Origin: Candidatus Sulfotelmatobacter sp.
GTDB taxonomy: Bacteria > Acidobacteriota > Terriglobia > Terriglobales > Acidobacteriaceae
Length of the DNA: 8,046 bases
Assembly: GCA_030049565.1 (NCBI GenBank)
Contig: JASIKQ010000064.1
Location: forward strand, 1 to 8,046
Direction of reading: 5' to 3'
Within the stretch, counting starts at the first letter, position 1, and every line of letters starts with the position of its first letter. Under the pieces are notes generated by a model. It ran no database searches and was not told the DNA's origin. It saw only the letters and a program-made list of their open reading frames with translations. Made by a program: the position numbers and the translations under genes. Of this stretch, positions 1 through 5,577 are shown in pieces.

Positions 1-135
1 TCTGCTTTGCCCGCAAGATCCGGATATTCCATGCGCATCCGAGCGTTCTAAGCTGTCATCACTATGACATCCACAAACATGACTTCCTCAATGATCACAC
101 CGAATGCCATACTTGCAGAGGGATCGGAGGCGGTG

Positions 136-1239
136 ATGCCAGTCTCAATCTTCAGGCCAGAGAAGGCCAGCGCAACACGAAATGCGAGCGCAGAACCCGG
201 CGACGATTCTCGCTGGCTTGCGGTTGTGACCCGCGATGCGGCGCATGATGGAAAATTCGTCTTCGCGGTCTCAACTACGGGAATATATTGCCGGCCTTCA
301 TGTCCGGCGCGGCGTCCTCGCAGAACGAGCGTGCAATTCTTCTCGCGTCCCGACGAGGCCGAGAAAGCTGGCTTTCGGGCCTGCCTGCGCTGCCGGCCCA
401 GAGCCATTAGCGGAAATCCGCAATCGGATTTCGCCAAGGCAGTCTGCCGCTACATCGAGGAGCATCTGGATGAGCTGATCACTCTCGCCTCGCTTGGCAA
501 AGTGTTTCGGCAAAGTCCCTTCCATTTGCAGCGACGCTTCAAAGCTGCGCTTGGGATCACGCCACGCCAATATGCCGATTCCTGCCGTCTACGCCTTCTC
601 AAGCGCAACCTGCAAGCCGGCGACAACGTGACTCGCGCCATGTACGACGCAGGGTACGGATCGAGCAGCCGTCTGTATGAAAAGACTGCATCGCAACTTG
701 GCATGACGCCCGATCGTTATCGCCGCGGCGCCATTGCAGCCACGGTTCGGTATGCGCTCGCCGACTCGCCGCTGGGACGAATGCTGATTGCCGCCACCGA
801 TCGCGGTGTCTGCGCAATCCAGTTCGGGCGTAGCGAGGCTGAGCTGATCGAAGGGCTGCGGCGAGAATTTCCCTTTGCCGTGCGCAAAGCGGATGAAAGC
901 GGATTGCAATCGTGGGTCGAAACCGTACTCGCAAGGATGACGGGCCGCACATTGGATTCTGCTCTACCACTTGACATCCGCGCGACCGCATTTCAGCGCC
1001 GCGTGTGGACGTATTTGCAGTCAATCCCATTCGGCGCCACGCGTTCTTATGCGCAGGTGGCAAAAGCGATCGGCCAACCCACGGCCTGCCGCGCGGTAGC
1101 GCGGGCGTGCGCGACCAACCCGGTCGCAGTTGCAATACCCTGCCATCGGGTGGTGCGCGAAGATGGCTCCAGCAGCGGTTATCGCTGGGGGATGGAGCGA
1201 AAGAAAGCGCTACTGGAGATGGAGCGAAAGGGCGTTTAG
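136..1239 (+). CDS. ada: Ada: bifunctional methylphosphotriester / O6-methylguanine-DNA methyltransferase and AraC-type activator
   Basis: Cytoplasmic alkylation-damage sensor and repair protein, 367 aa from this start (E. coli Ada is 354). An N-terminal Ada domain carries four metal-binding cysteines, C52, C56, C83 and C86 (motifs YCRPSCPARRP and CLRCRP), spaced 4/27/3 exactly as in E. coli. One of them takes the methyl group from phosphotriesters, which turns the protein into an activator. An AraC-type helix-turn-helix region covers about residues 100-197. A C-terminal methyltransferase domain (about 200-367) has the suicide cysteine C336 in PCHRVV, followed by GYRWG. I chose ATG 136 because GGAGG (126-130) lies 5 bases upstream and the remaining N-terminus is close to the family length. 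An in-frame ATG at 64 would add 24 residues but has no ribosome binding site. No alkA or alkB neighbour and no clear ada box were seen, so its targets lie elsewhere. Family assignment is very secure; the start is less so. Confidence 0.95.
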   Translation: MPVSIFRPEKASATRNASAEPGDDSRWLAVVTRDAAHDGKFVFAVSTTGIYCRPSCPARRPRRTSVQFFSRPDEAEKAGFRACLRCRPRAISGNPQSDFAKAVCRYIEEHLDELITLASLGKVFRQSPFHLQRRFKAALGITPRQYADSCRLRLLKRNLQAGDNVTRAMYDAGYGSSSRLYEKTASQLGMTPDRYRRGAIAATVRYALADSPLGRMLIAATDRGVCAIQFGRSEAELIEGLRREFPFAVRKADESGLQSWVETVLARMTGRTLDSALPLDIRATAFQRRVWTYLQSIPFGATRSYAQVAKAIGQPTACRAVARACATNPVAVAIPCHRVVREDGSSSGYRWGMERKKALLEMERKGV

Positions 1240-1263
1240 ACGCTGCTGGTCCCATCATCCCTT

Positions 1264-1291
1264 AGTGCCTCGGTTTGAGTAATGAGGCACT
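1264..1291. other. Perfect 8-bp inverted repeat downstream of ada
   Basis: AGTGCCTC (1264-1271) and GAGGCACT (1284-1291) are perfect inverted complements around a 12-base loop, 24 bases after the ada stop codon. The position suits a transcript end, but no T-tract follows on either strand. A classical intrinsic terminator is therefore not shown. It could be an RNA 3' hairpin or a repeat remnant. Confidence 0.5.
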
Positions 1292-1342
1292 CTCCATCAT
1301 CCGGTCGTGGGTCAGTTTGAAAAGGAAGCGCGCCGAACGCTC

Positions 1343-1361
1343 GTTTTTGTGGCGCAAAAAC
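1343..1361. other. Short hairpin GTTTTTG / CAAAAAC
   Basis: GTTTTTG (1343-1349) and CAAAAAC (1355-1361) are perfect complements around the loop TGGCG, in the gene-free stretch 1240-1524. Because the T and A runs lie inside the stem, the structure is AT-rich and modest in strength. No function can be assigned; it may be part of the same degenerate repetitive block as the element at 1387-1427. Confidence 0.4.
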
Positions 1362-1386
1362 CGCTCCACTTCGTGCGGCTCGCCCG

Positions 1387-1427
1387 GATTCCTGGCTTCG
1401 CAAAAAGCGCTTGCTCGGAATGACATC
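1387..1427. repeat. Degenerate interspersed intergenic hairpin element
   Basis: Read on the minus strand, this stretch begins TGTCATTCCGAGC and ends CAGGAATC. That resembles short palindromic elements of the type TCATTCCGAGC...GAGGAATC that I recall as scattered between genes in many environmental genomes. Here ATTCC (1388-1392) pairs with GGAAT (1417-1421), with a partly complementary inner part (TTCGC / GCG) around an A5 loop at 1402-1406. The match to a repeat family is from memory; only the imperfect palindrome is directly visible. The rest of the 1240-1524 gap holds no credible gene. Confidence 0.4.
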
Positions 1428-1524
1428 CAAACTGTCCCACTACCCATCATCCTCGACAGTTGACAGAATAAGATTTTTGGCCCAGAGTGTGTGCGACGTG
1501 CTTGTGGCTTTCGTCTCCCCCAAA

Positions 1525-1953
1525 ATGAAGAAAGCTCAGCTCATCTTCCTTGCGCTGGTGCTGGCGCCGATCCTGGTGGTGGGGTTAGTGGCCGTGGCTG
1601 CGGCGGATTGGCGGCAGGCGGGAGCTACGGCAGACGGAGACCAGATTCTGGTCAGTTCGGTTACGCACCAGAAGAATGGGCTGCGCAGTGCGTGGATCCG
1701 CGTGGAATACAGAGAACCCATAAAGTTGCCGCAGGGAGGCCCATTCGTTGAGCTGCGCGCCCGCGCTCGTTTCAATTGCAACACGAGGAGTGTGGCGCCG
1801 ACCGTAGTAACGAATTCGGAATGGCTCTATTCGCGCGATCACAGCGGCAAACTTGTGGTGAGCAAGAAGACTCGCCGCGACGATCAATTCGGGCAAATGG
1901 CCGAGGGCGGGTTTGGCGAGATTGCGAAAGATTTCGTCTGCAAGCAGAAATAG
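1525..1953 (+). CDS. Small exported protein, surface-adhesin protein E-like
   Basis: A 142-aa protein with a classic export signal: positively charged MKK, a long hydrophobic core (residues 6-24) and an Ala-rich cleavage region before D28-W29. The mature part has the layout I associate with the adhesin-E-like family: an N-terminal aromatic (W29), a central strand with W57 (AWIRVEY), one mid-chain cysteine C85 in RFNC and a final cysteine C139 in FVC at the extreme C-terminus. The two cysteines could form a disulfide in the periplasm or at the surface. The frame stays open upstream to ATG 1411, but that extension would bury the signal peptide, so ATG 1525 is preferred even though no Shine-Dalgarno precedes it. 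The gene converges on the aldo/keto reductase, 67 bases away. It is probably monocistronic. The exported location is well supported; the family is moderate, and a role in adhesion is not shown. Confidence 0.65.
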   Translation: MKKAQLIFLALVLAPILVVGLVAVAAADWRQAGATADGDQILVSSVTHQKNGLRSAWIRVEYREPIKLPQGGPFVELRARARFNCNTRSVAPTVVTNSEWLYSRDHSGKLVVSKKTRRDDQFGQMAEGGFGEIAKDFVCKQK

Positions 1954-1960
1954 CAGGTCT

Positions 1961-1984
1961 CGCACAGCCTTCCGCGCAGCCTTC
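1961..1984. repeat. Imperfect tandem duplication of a 12-mer
   Basis: CGCACAGCCTTC (1961-1972) is followed directly by CGCGCAGCCTTC (1973-1984), 11 of 12 bases identical. It lies in the 67-base gap between two convergent genes. No hairpin or T-tract terminator is visible in this gap. It is most likely a replication-slippage product. Confidence 0.5.
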
Positions 1985-2020
1985 ATTTATCTTTAATTCA
2001 CCTGTTTATCCGGCGTTCAC

Positions 2021-2854
2021 TTACCCAGCCAGCGACTCGATGGCGCGGACCGTCTCGAACGGCAACTCGAGTTGGCAAGCGGCCATATCTTGTTTCATGT
2101 GCTCGGCGCTGGAAGTTCCGGTCAGAGGCAGAATTCCAATCATGCGCGCCAAGGCGAAAACGACCTGCGCAGGTGTGGCGTGGAGGCGAGCTGCTGTGCC
2201 TGAGAGCAGAGGATGGTGCAGCACTTCGAGATTGGCAGTTAGCAGGGAGAATCCCTGATAGATGATTTCGTGCTGGCGGCAAAATTGCCGGACCTCTCGA
2301 TCCCAGCCGAGACGCGCGTAGCAGCGGTTTTGCACGAAGGCCGGGGTTTGCGCGTGAATAGCCAGCATCTGTTCGAGGTGGTGCAACGAGACATTGCTGA
2401 CTCCCAGCAGGCGGGCGCGACCGGCGGTTTGCTCTTTGGTCATTGCGTCCCATACTTCAATGTCGGCGTCGGTCCATGCGTAGGCCGACGCAGGGCCATG
2501 CAGAACGTAACTGTCGATGTAATCGGCCCCGAGATGCTCGAGCGAACTTGATATCGATTGGGAGACCTGAAGCGAAAGCCGCGCCGAGGGATCATAAGGC
2601 AGGCGATGGTCTTGACCGGGACGGTAGGTAAATTTGGTTTGGAGAAAAAGATCGGCGCGCGTGACTACTCCAGCGCGATAGCAGGCAGCCAATCCCTGGC
2701 CAACGCCGGCCTCAAAATAGTGGCGGCGCTGGTTGGCAGTATCGACGGCGCGGAATCCGGAGCGAATCGCGAGCTCGACGAGGCTGGCGGTGCGCTCTTC
2801 TTTCCAGGCAGTGCCATAAAGGAAGTTCGGAATCGCGGGAGGATGGGAGGGCAC
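2021..2854 (-). CDS. Aldo/keto reductase family oxidoreductase
   Basis: A 277-aa NADP(H)-dependent carbonyl/alcohol reductase with a TIM-barrel fold, cytoplasmic. The catalytic tetrad of the family is visible: D38 in AVDTA, Y46, K74 in LQTKF and H119 in VLHGP. Later motifs GVSN (151-154) and LPLTGT (242-247, the cofactor-binding end) also fit. The Asp-to-Tyr spacing is 8 residues (DTANQRRHY) instead of the usual 5 (DTAxxY). I recall this form from fungal and plant relatives with a DTAxQxKHY motif, so this is a distinct subgroup with its active site intact. The start is GTG (2852-2854 on the complement) with no good ribosome binding site; no in-frame ATG precedes M138, and the barrel begins within ten residues, so this start is reasonable. 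The gene is convergent with the exported protein gene and divergent from the tRNA. The substrate cannot be told from sequence. Confidence 0.88.
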   Translation of the reverse strand: MPSHPPAIPNFLYGTAWKEERTASLVELAIRSGFRAVDTANQRRHYFEAGVGQGLAACYRAGVVTRADLFLQTKFTYRPGQDHRLPYDPSARLSLQVSQSISSSLEHLGADYIDSYVLHGPASAYAWTDADIEVWDAMTKEQTAGRARLLGVSNVSLHHLEQMLAIHAQTPAFVQNRCYARLGWDREVRQFCRQHEIIYQGFSLLTANLEVLHHPLLSGTAARLHATPAQVVFALARMIGILPLTGTSSAEHMKQDMAACQLELPFETVRAIESLAG

Positions 2855-2890
2855 GAAGTTATTTTGCCACGGAGCTCTGAATGGGGGGTT

Positions 2891-2920
2891 CTGTCACCAT
2901 CACCGTTGCCGCTGTAGAAT
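2891..2920 (+). promoter_or_regulatory. Candidate sigma70-type promoter of the tRNA gene
   Basis: CTGTCA (2891-2896, 4 of 6 to the -35 consensus) is separated by 18 bases from TAGAAT (2915-2920, 5 of 6 to the -10 consensus). Transcription would start near 2927, about 29 bases before the mature tRNA 5' end, which is typical for a tRNA leader. It could also serve the downstream GIY-YIG gene by read-through. Confidence 0.45.
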
Positions 2921-2955
2921 GAGTTTGGAAATCGTCTCTGAATTTGTGCAATCCG

Positions 2956-3031
2956 GGGCCCATAGCTCAACGGTTAGAGCAGCAGACTCATAATCTGTTG
3001 GTTCCAGGTTCAAATCCTGGTGGGCCCACCA
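2956..3031 (+). tRNA. tRNA with CAT anticodon, probably tRNA-Ile2 (otherwise elongator tRNA-Met)
   Basis: A complete 76-base cloverleaf. Acceptor stem GGGCCCA (2956-2962) pairs with TGGGCCC (3021-3027), and ACCA is encoded at 3028-3031. The D arm is GCTC/GAGC. The anticodon stem GCAGA (2982-2986) pairs with TCTGT around the loop CTCATAA, giving anticodon CAT at 2989-2991. The T arm is CCAGG/CCTGG with loop TTCAAAT. G1 pairs with C72 and the anticodon stem lacks the three G-C pairs of initiators, so this is not tRNA-fMet. Acceptor pairs C4-G69 and C5-G68, which I recall as TilS recognition features, together with the ACTCATAATC and TTGGT segments, resemble E. coli tRNA-Ile2, in which C34 is changed to lysidine to read AUA. 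An automatic annotation may say tRNA-Met. Confidence 0.95.
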
Positions 3032-3047
3032 GCCGTCGCGCGCGAAG

Positions 3048-3090
3048 CGGCGAGGGCTGCCCCGCCGTAGCCCCAATCGGCGAAGGCGGG
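3048..3090 (+). repeat. GC-rich hairpin repeat, copy A, between tRNA and GIY-YIG gene
   Basis: The 24 bases at 3048-3071 recur at 3130-3153 with only two mismatches. Copy A also forms a clear hairpin: CCCGCC (3061-3066) pairs perfectly with GGCGGG (3085-3090), and after a 3-by-3 internal loop GCC (3070-3072) pairs with GGC (3079-3081). It starts 17 bases after the tRNA 3' end and may act in RNA processing or partial termination. Confidence 0.65.
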
Positions 3091-3129
3091 CTCCGAATCG
3101 CGAGCTTCGGCTCGGCGGGCCATTTGGGG

Positions 3130-3165
3130 CGCCGAGGGCTGCCGCGCCGTAGCACTTGCGAAAGC
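3130..3165 (+). repeat. GC-rich hairpin repeat, copy B, directly before the GIY-YIG start
   Basis: Second copy of the spacer repeat, 82 bases downstream of copy A; 22 of the first 24 bases match (3130-3153), and the following GCGAAAGCGG resembles the GCGAAGGCGG of copy A. Its hairpin is weaker than that of copy A. It ends about 10 bases before the GIY-YIG ATG, so it may influence translation of that gene. Confidence 0.6.
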
Positions 3166-3174
3166 GGACCACTC

Positions 3175-3414
3175 ATGAAGTACGTTTACATTTTGCAGAG
3201 CCTCGTGCACGCCGAGCACTTCTATACCGGCATCACCGACGACTTGGACGCTAGACTCTCAAAGCACAATTCCGGCGCGGTGACACACACTTCCAAGTAC
3301 CGGCCCTGGCGCCTCAAGAGTTATGTCGCATTCGCAGACGAACACCGCGCGTTTGCGTTCGAGAAGTACTTGAAGTCTGGATCAGGCCGTGCGTTCGCCA
3401 AAGCAAGGCTGTAA
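3175..3414 (+). CDS. Small GIY-YIG nuclease-domain protein (UvrC/URI-like)
   Basis: A 79-aa protein made almost entirely of one GIY-YIG domain. The first motif is VYI (residues 4-6) and the second YTG (17-19). The catalytic-type residues follow: R27 in DARLSKHN, H31-N32, and the metal-binding E63 in FEKYLKSG. All expected motifs are present and the length is normal for the stand-alone group (about 80-100 aa), so the gene looks intact. The frame is open far upstream, through the tRNA, but ATG 3175 places the first beta strand (MKYVYILQS) at the N-terminus as in relatives. No strong ribosome binding site is seen. The gene follows a tRNA on the same strand across a repeated hairpin spacer, and it may be transcribed by read-through from the tRNA promoter. 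The biological role of these single-domain proteins is not established; repair or mobile-element origins are both possible. Confidence 0.85.
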   Translation: MKYVYILQSLVHAEHFYTGITDDLDARLSKHNSGAVTHTSKYRPWRLKSYVAFADEHRAFAFEKYLKSGSGRAFAKARL

Positions 3415-3487
3415 GACGGTCGCGCGCGTCAGGTTCGCTCCCGCCCAAAATCGATGTTTTCGTCCGCGGCCTTTTTGCAAACGAGAT

Positions 3488-3522
3488 TTTCTCAATCCGT
3501 TCTCCGAGTCAAGGTTGAGAAA
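3488..3522. other. Perfect 8-bp inverted repeat in the GIY-YIG/FKBP gap
   Basis: TTTCTCAA (3488-3495) and TTGAGAAA (3515-3522) are perfect complements with a 19-base loop, 73 bases after the GIY-YIG stop. No T-tract follows. The rest of the 240-base gap 3415-3654 shows no gene and no convincing promoter. The repeat could be a binding site or a remnant of a transcript-end hairpin. Confidence 0.35.
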
Positions 3523-3654
3523 CGACGCCTTGGTGGAGGCATCGATTTGGAAGGACCTAAAGACGCCAGCAGTCCAAACCGCTCTGCGGGGCGAATGACA
3601 TTAATCCTCCTCGCACCGTTTGCCCGAAATCTTCGGCAATGTGACAATACCTAC

Positions 3655-4515
3655 ATGCACAAAATTTCTAGCGCAGCGGTAATCTTATTTGCCGCTGGAA
3701 TGCTGTTGCCCGGCACAAACTTGGCGCAGCAGACTCCGGCAGCAACAACGCAAACGGGCACTCAGGCGCCATCTGGCTCAACCCAATCTGCTCCAGCGAA
3801 AACTCCGGCATCTGCGGCGAAGACTCACTCTGCTACGGCAAGCAAGAGCGCGGCTCCCTTGAGCCTTAAAACCCAGAAGGACAAATTCAGTTATGCCGTT
3901 GGCATGAAGATGGGAGAGAGCTACAAGAAAGGGTCAATTCCCGTGGACCCGAGTATTCTGGCGCGCGGCATGAGAGACGCACTTGCGGGCAACAAGACAC
4001 TGCTGACCGACGAGGAAGCGCAGGCCACGATTACCGCGGAGCGCGACGAGATGATGAAAAAGCAGCAAGCAACCATGCAACAGGAAGGAGCAGCAAACGA
4101 AAAAGCAGGCGAAGCTTTTTTGGCGGCGAATAAAGATAAAGAGGGCGTGAAGGTTTTGCCCAGTGGGCTGCAATACAAGGTTATGAAAGAGGGCACGGGA
4201 CCGAAGCCCACGGCGAGCGATAAGGTGTCAGTGAACTATCGCGGCACGCTGATTGACGGCAAGGAGTTTGACAGCTCTTACAAACACGGCCAACCTGCCA
4301 CTTTTCCCGTGACCGGTGTCATCAAAGGATGGACGGAGGCGCTGCAACTCATGCCGGTGGGTTCGAAGTGGGAGCTGTTTATTCCTGCCAGTCTTGCCTA
4401 TGGCGAGCGCGGGGCGGGCGGCGATATCGGTCCGAACGAGACTTTGATTTTTGAAGTGGAGTTGCTTTCGATTGTGAAGGAGCAGAACCCGGGGGCGAAT
4501 CAGGAGAAAAAGTAG
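3655..4515 (+). CDS. Exported FKBP-type peptidyl-prolyl cis-trans isomerase (Mip/FkpA-like)
   Basis: A 286-aa folding catalyst that interconverts cis and trans X-Pro bonds, probably in the periplasm. The signal peptide spans residues 1-24 (MHKISS, hydrophobic core, LA before QQ). A low-complexity Ala/Thr/Ser/Gln/Pro linker follows (25-69). The alpha-helical FKBP_N dimerisation domain is at about 70-160 (FSYAVGMKMGESYKKG, then a long charged helix EAQATITAERDEMMKKQQ). The catalytic FKBP domain is at about 165-275: Y195 (VNYRG), F205-D206 (EFDSS), V222-I223 with W226 (VIKGW), Y249 (AYGERG) and F266 (IGPNETLIFEVEL) line the proline pocket. All are present, so activity is expected. ATG 3655 is chosen because it starts the signal peptide; the frame is open upstream to 3454, but that extension would bury the signal. 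The ribosome binding site is poor. The tail is rich in charged and polar residues (EQNPGANQEKK). The gene ends 21 bases from the convergent quinone reductase gene. Confidence 0.93.
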   Translation: MHKISSAAVILFAAGMLLPGTNLAQQTPAATTQTGTQAPSGSTQSAPAKTPASAAKTHSATASKSAAPLSLKTQKDKFSYAVGMKMGESYKKGSIPVDPSILARGMRDALAGNKTLLTDEEAQATITAERDEMMKKQQATMQQEGAANEKAGEAFLAANKDKEGVKVLPSGLQYKVMKEGTGPKPTASDKVSVNYRGTLIDGKEFDSSYKHGQPATFPVTGVIKGWTEALQLMPVGSKWELFIPASLAYGERGAGGDIGPNETLIFEVELLSIVKEQNPGANQEKK

Positions 4516-4536
4516 CCATTCGTGTTCTGCAGCCTG

Positions 4537-5505
4537 CTAAGGAATCAGAAGGAGTTTGCCGGTCGTTTTCCTTCCTTCCAGATCGCGATGCGCTTGCTGA
4601 GCTTCAGCCAGAGGGTAAGCGTGCTCGATGCGCAGTTTGAGCTTTCCCTTAGCGATCATGTCGAACACCGCGCTGGAGCGCCCCATCAACTCCTCGCGCG
4701 TTGCCGTGTAATGAGCCAGCGTGGGACGGGTGATGTAGAGAGATCCCTTTTGAGAGAGGGCGATGAGATCGAAGGGCGGCACGGCGCCGCTGGAGCCGCC
4801 AAACAGCACCATCATGCCACGCGGGCGCAGAATGTTTAGTCCTTTATCGAACGTAGTCTTGCCGACCGAATCGTAGACAACGTCGACGCCTTTGCCGCCG
4901 GTGAGGCGCTTGGTTTCTGCTTCGAAGTCGGATTGCGTGTAGAGAATGATGTCGTCGGCGCCAGCGGCGCGGGCCAGCTTTGCTTTTTCCTCGGTGGAGA
5001 CTGTACCGATCACGCGTGCGCCGAGGTTATGCGCCATCTGCACCAGAAGAAGTCCCACGCCGCCGGCGGCAGCGTGAATGAGCGCGGTTTCGCCGCGCTT
5101 CAGTGGATAAGTAGTGTGCGAGAGGTAATGTGCGGTCATGCCCTGGAGCATGGCGGCTGCGGCGTCGCGTTCACTCACGCCCTTAGGGATGGGCACGAGC
5201 CGGTCGGCGGGAATGGCGGCATACTCAGCGTAGGAGCCGAGTTGTCCGGTCCAGGCGACGTGATCGCCTGCCTTGACGGATTTCGCGTCCGCTCCGACGG
5301 CTGTGACCACACCTGCGCCTTCCTGGCCAAGAACAAACGGCAGCGGCGTTTTGTAGCGGCCCTCGCGATTGTAGACATCGATGAAGTTGACTCCTGCGGT
5401 AGAGAGCTTAACCACAGCCTCATTCGCTTTTGGTTGTGGGATAGGCAGATCGACCAATTCCATGGCCTCCGGTCCGCCCACTTGTTTGACTTGAATGGCT
5501 TTCAT
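4537..5505 (-). CDS. qor: Zinc-free NADPH:quinone oxidoreductase (QOR, medium-chain reductase family)
   Basis: A 322-aa cytoplasmic enzyme expected to reduce quinones with NADPH; E. coli QorA is about 327 aa. The N-terminal GroES-like domain (residues 1-120) starts MKAIQVKQVGGPEAMELVDLP and contains GVNFIDVYNREG and FVLGQEGAGVV. The Rossmann domain has the nucleotide-binding AAAGGVGLLLVQ (145-156), with the family's MTAHYL segment before it (123-128). The C-terminus TTGKLLLIP is typical. The zinc-binding cysteines of alcohol dehydrogenases are absent, which supports the QOR subgroup. The start at 5505 has AAGG five bases upstream; the frame is open to 5712 but that extension runs antisense into the next gene. 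The gene faces the FKBP gene tail-to-tail and is divergent from the DUF6526 gene, with 72 bases shared as promoter space. Exact substrate, including possible enone or crotonyl-CoA-type compounds, is not determined. Confidence 0.92.
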   Translation of the reverse strand: MKAIQVKQVGGPEAMELVDLPIPQPKANEAVVKLSTAGVNFIDVYNREGRYKTPLPFVLGQEGAGVVTAVGADAKSVKAGDHVAWTGQLGSYAEYAAIPADRLVPIPKGVSERDAAAAMLQGMTAHYLSHTTYPLKRGETALIHAAAGGVGLLLVQMAHNLGARVIGTVSTEEKAKLARAAGADDIILYTQSDFEAETKRLTGGKGVDVVYDSVGKTTFDKGLNILRPRGMMVLFGGSSGAVPPFDLIALSQKGSLYITRPTLAHYTATREELMGRSSAVFDMIAKGKLKLRIEHAYPLAEAQQAHRDLEGRKTTGKLLLIP

Positions 5506-5541
5506 GCTTGCCTTGGATTCTGCGGTCGAGAGAAAAGATTC

Positions 5542-5568
5542 TGCTACACTGTCACGTCGACAAAGGAG
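5542..5568 (+). promoter_or_regulatory. Extended -10 promoter and ribosome binding site of the DUF6526 gene
   Basis: TGCTACACT (5542-5550) fits an extended -10 element (TGn plus TACACT, 4 of 6 to consensus); no good -35 hexamer lies upstream, as is common for this promoter type. Transcription would start near 5557. AAAGGAG (5562-5568) is a strong Shine-Dalgarno sequence nine bases before the ATG and fixes that start codon. Confidence 0.5.
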
Positions 5569-5577
5569 CCCCGTTCT

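Larger units (their letters stand above)
1252..1452. repeat. Three direct copies of CCATCATCC in the ada downstream spacer
   Basis: The 9-mer CCATCATCC occurs at 1252-1260, 1294-1302 and 1444-1452, all on the + strand and all inside one 285-base non-coding gap. The first two flank the hairpin at 1264-1291. Centre spacings are 42 and 150 bases, so they are not in helical phase. They may be fragments of repeat boundaries rather than protein-binding sites. Confidence 0.4.

Noticed and set aside
64..135. Longer Ada start at ATG 64
   Set aside because: No ribosome binding site lies before it or before the in-frame ATGs at 79 and 91. ATG 136 has GGAGG at ideal spacing and gives a more typical N-terminus.
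1..135. Ada-box regulatory site upstream of ada
   Set aside because: No AAAGCGCA-like sequence or convincing promoter is visible in the bases available, so autoregulation cannot be claimed.
1191..1231. Direct repeat GATGGAGCGAAAG near the ada 3' end
   Set aside because: Both copies are coding (MERK twice in the C-terminal helix), so this is better explained by the protein sequence than by a DNA element.
599..1258. 219-codon open frame antisense to ada
   Set aside because: It is the shadow of a securely identified coding gene in GC-rich DNA. Its product is rich in Arg, Pro and Ala with no recognisable motif.
1460..1488. TTGACA as a -35 element for the exported protein gene
   Set aside because: The -35 match is perfect, but the base positions 16-18 downstream give CAGAGT-like sequence, which is not a -10 element.
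2944..3174. GIY-YIG protein extended upstream through the tRNA (156 aa)
   Set aside because: The frame is open only because the tRNA and GC-rich repeats lack stops in it. The known domain begins at the ATG at 3175.
3620..3648. Promoter TTGCCC-17-GACAAT for the FKBP gene
   Set aside because: It would start transcription at the FKBP start codon, leaving no leader, and both hexamers match only 4 of 6 positions.
4516..4536. Bidirectional terminator between the FKBP and qor genes
   Set aside because: The gap is only 21 bases and I see no hairpin with T-tracts in it or at its edges.
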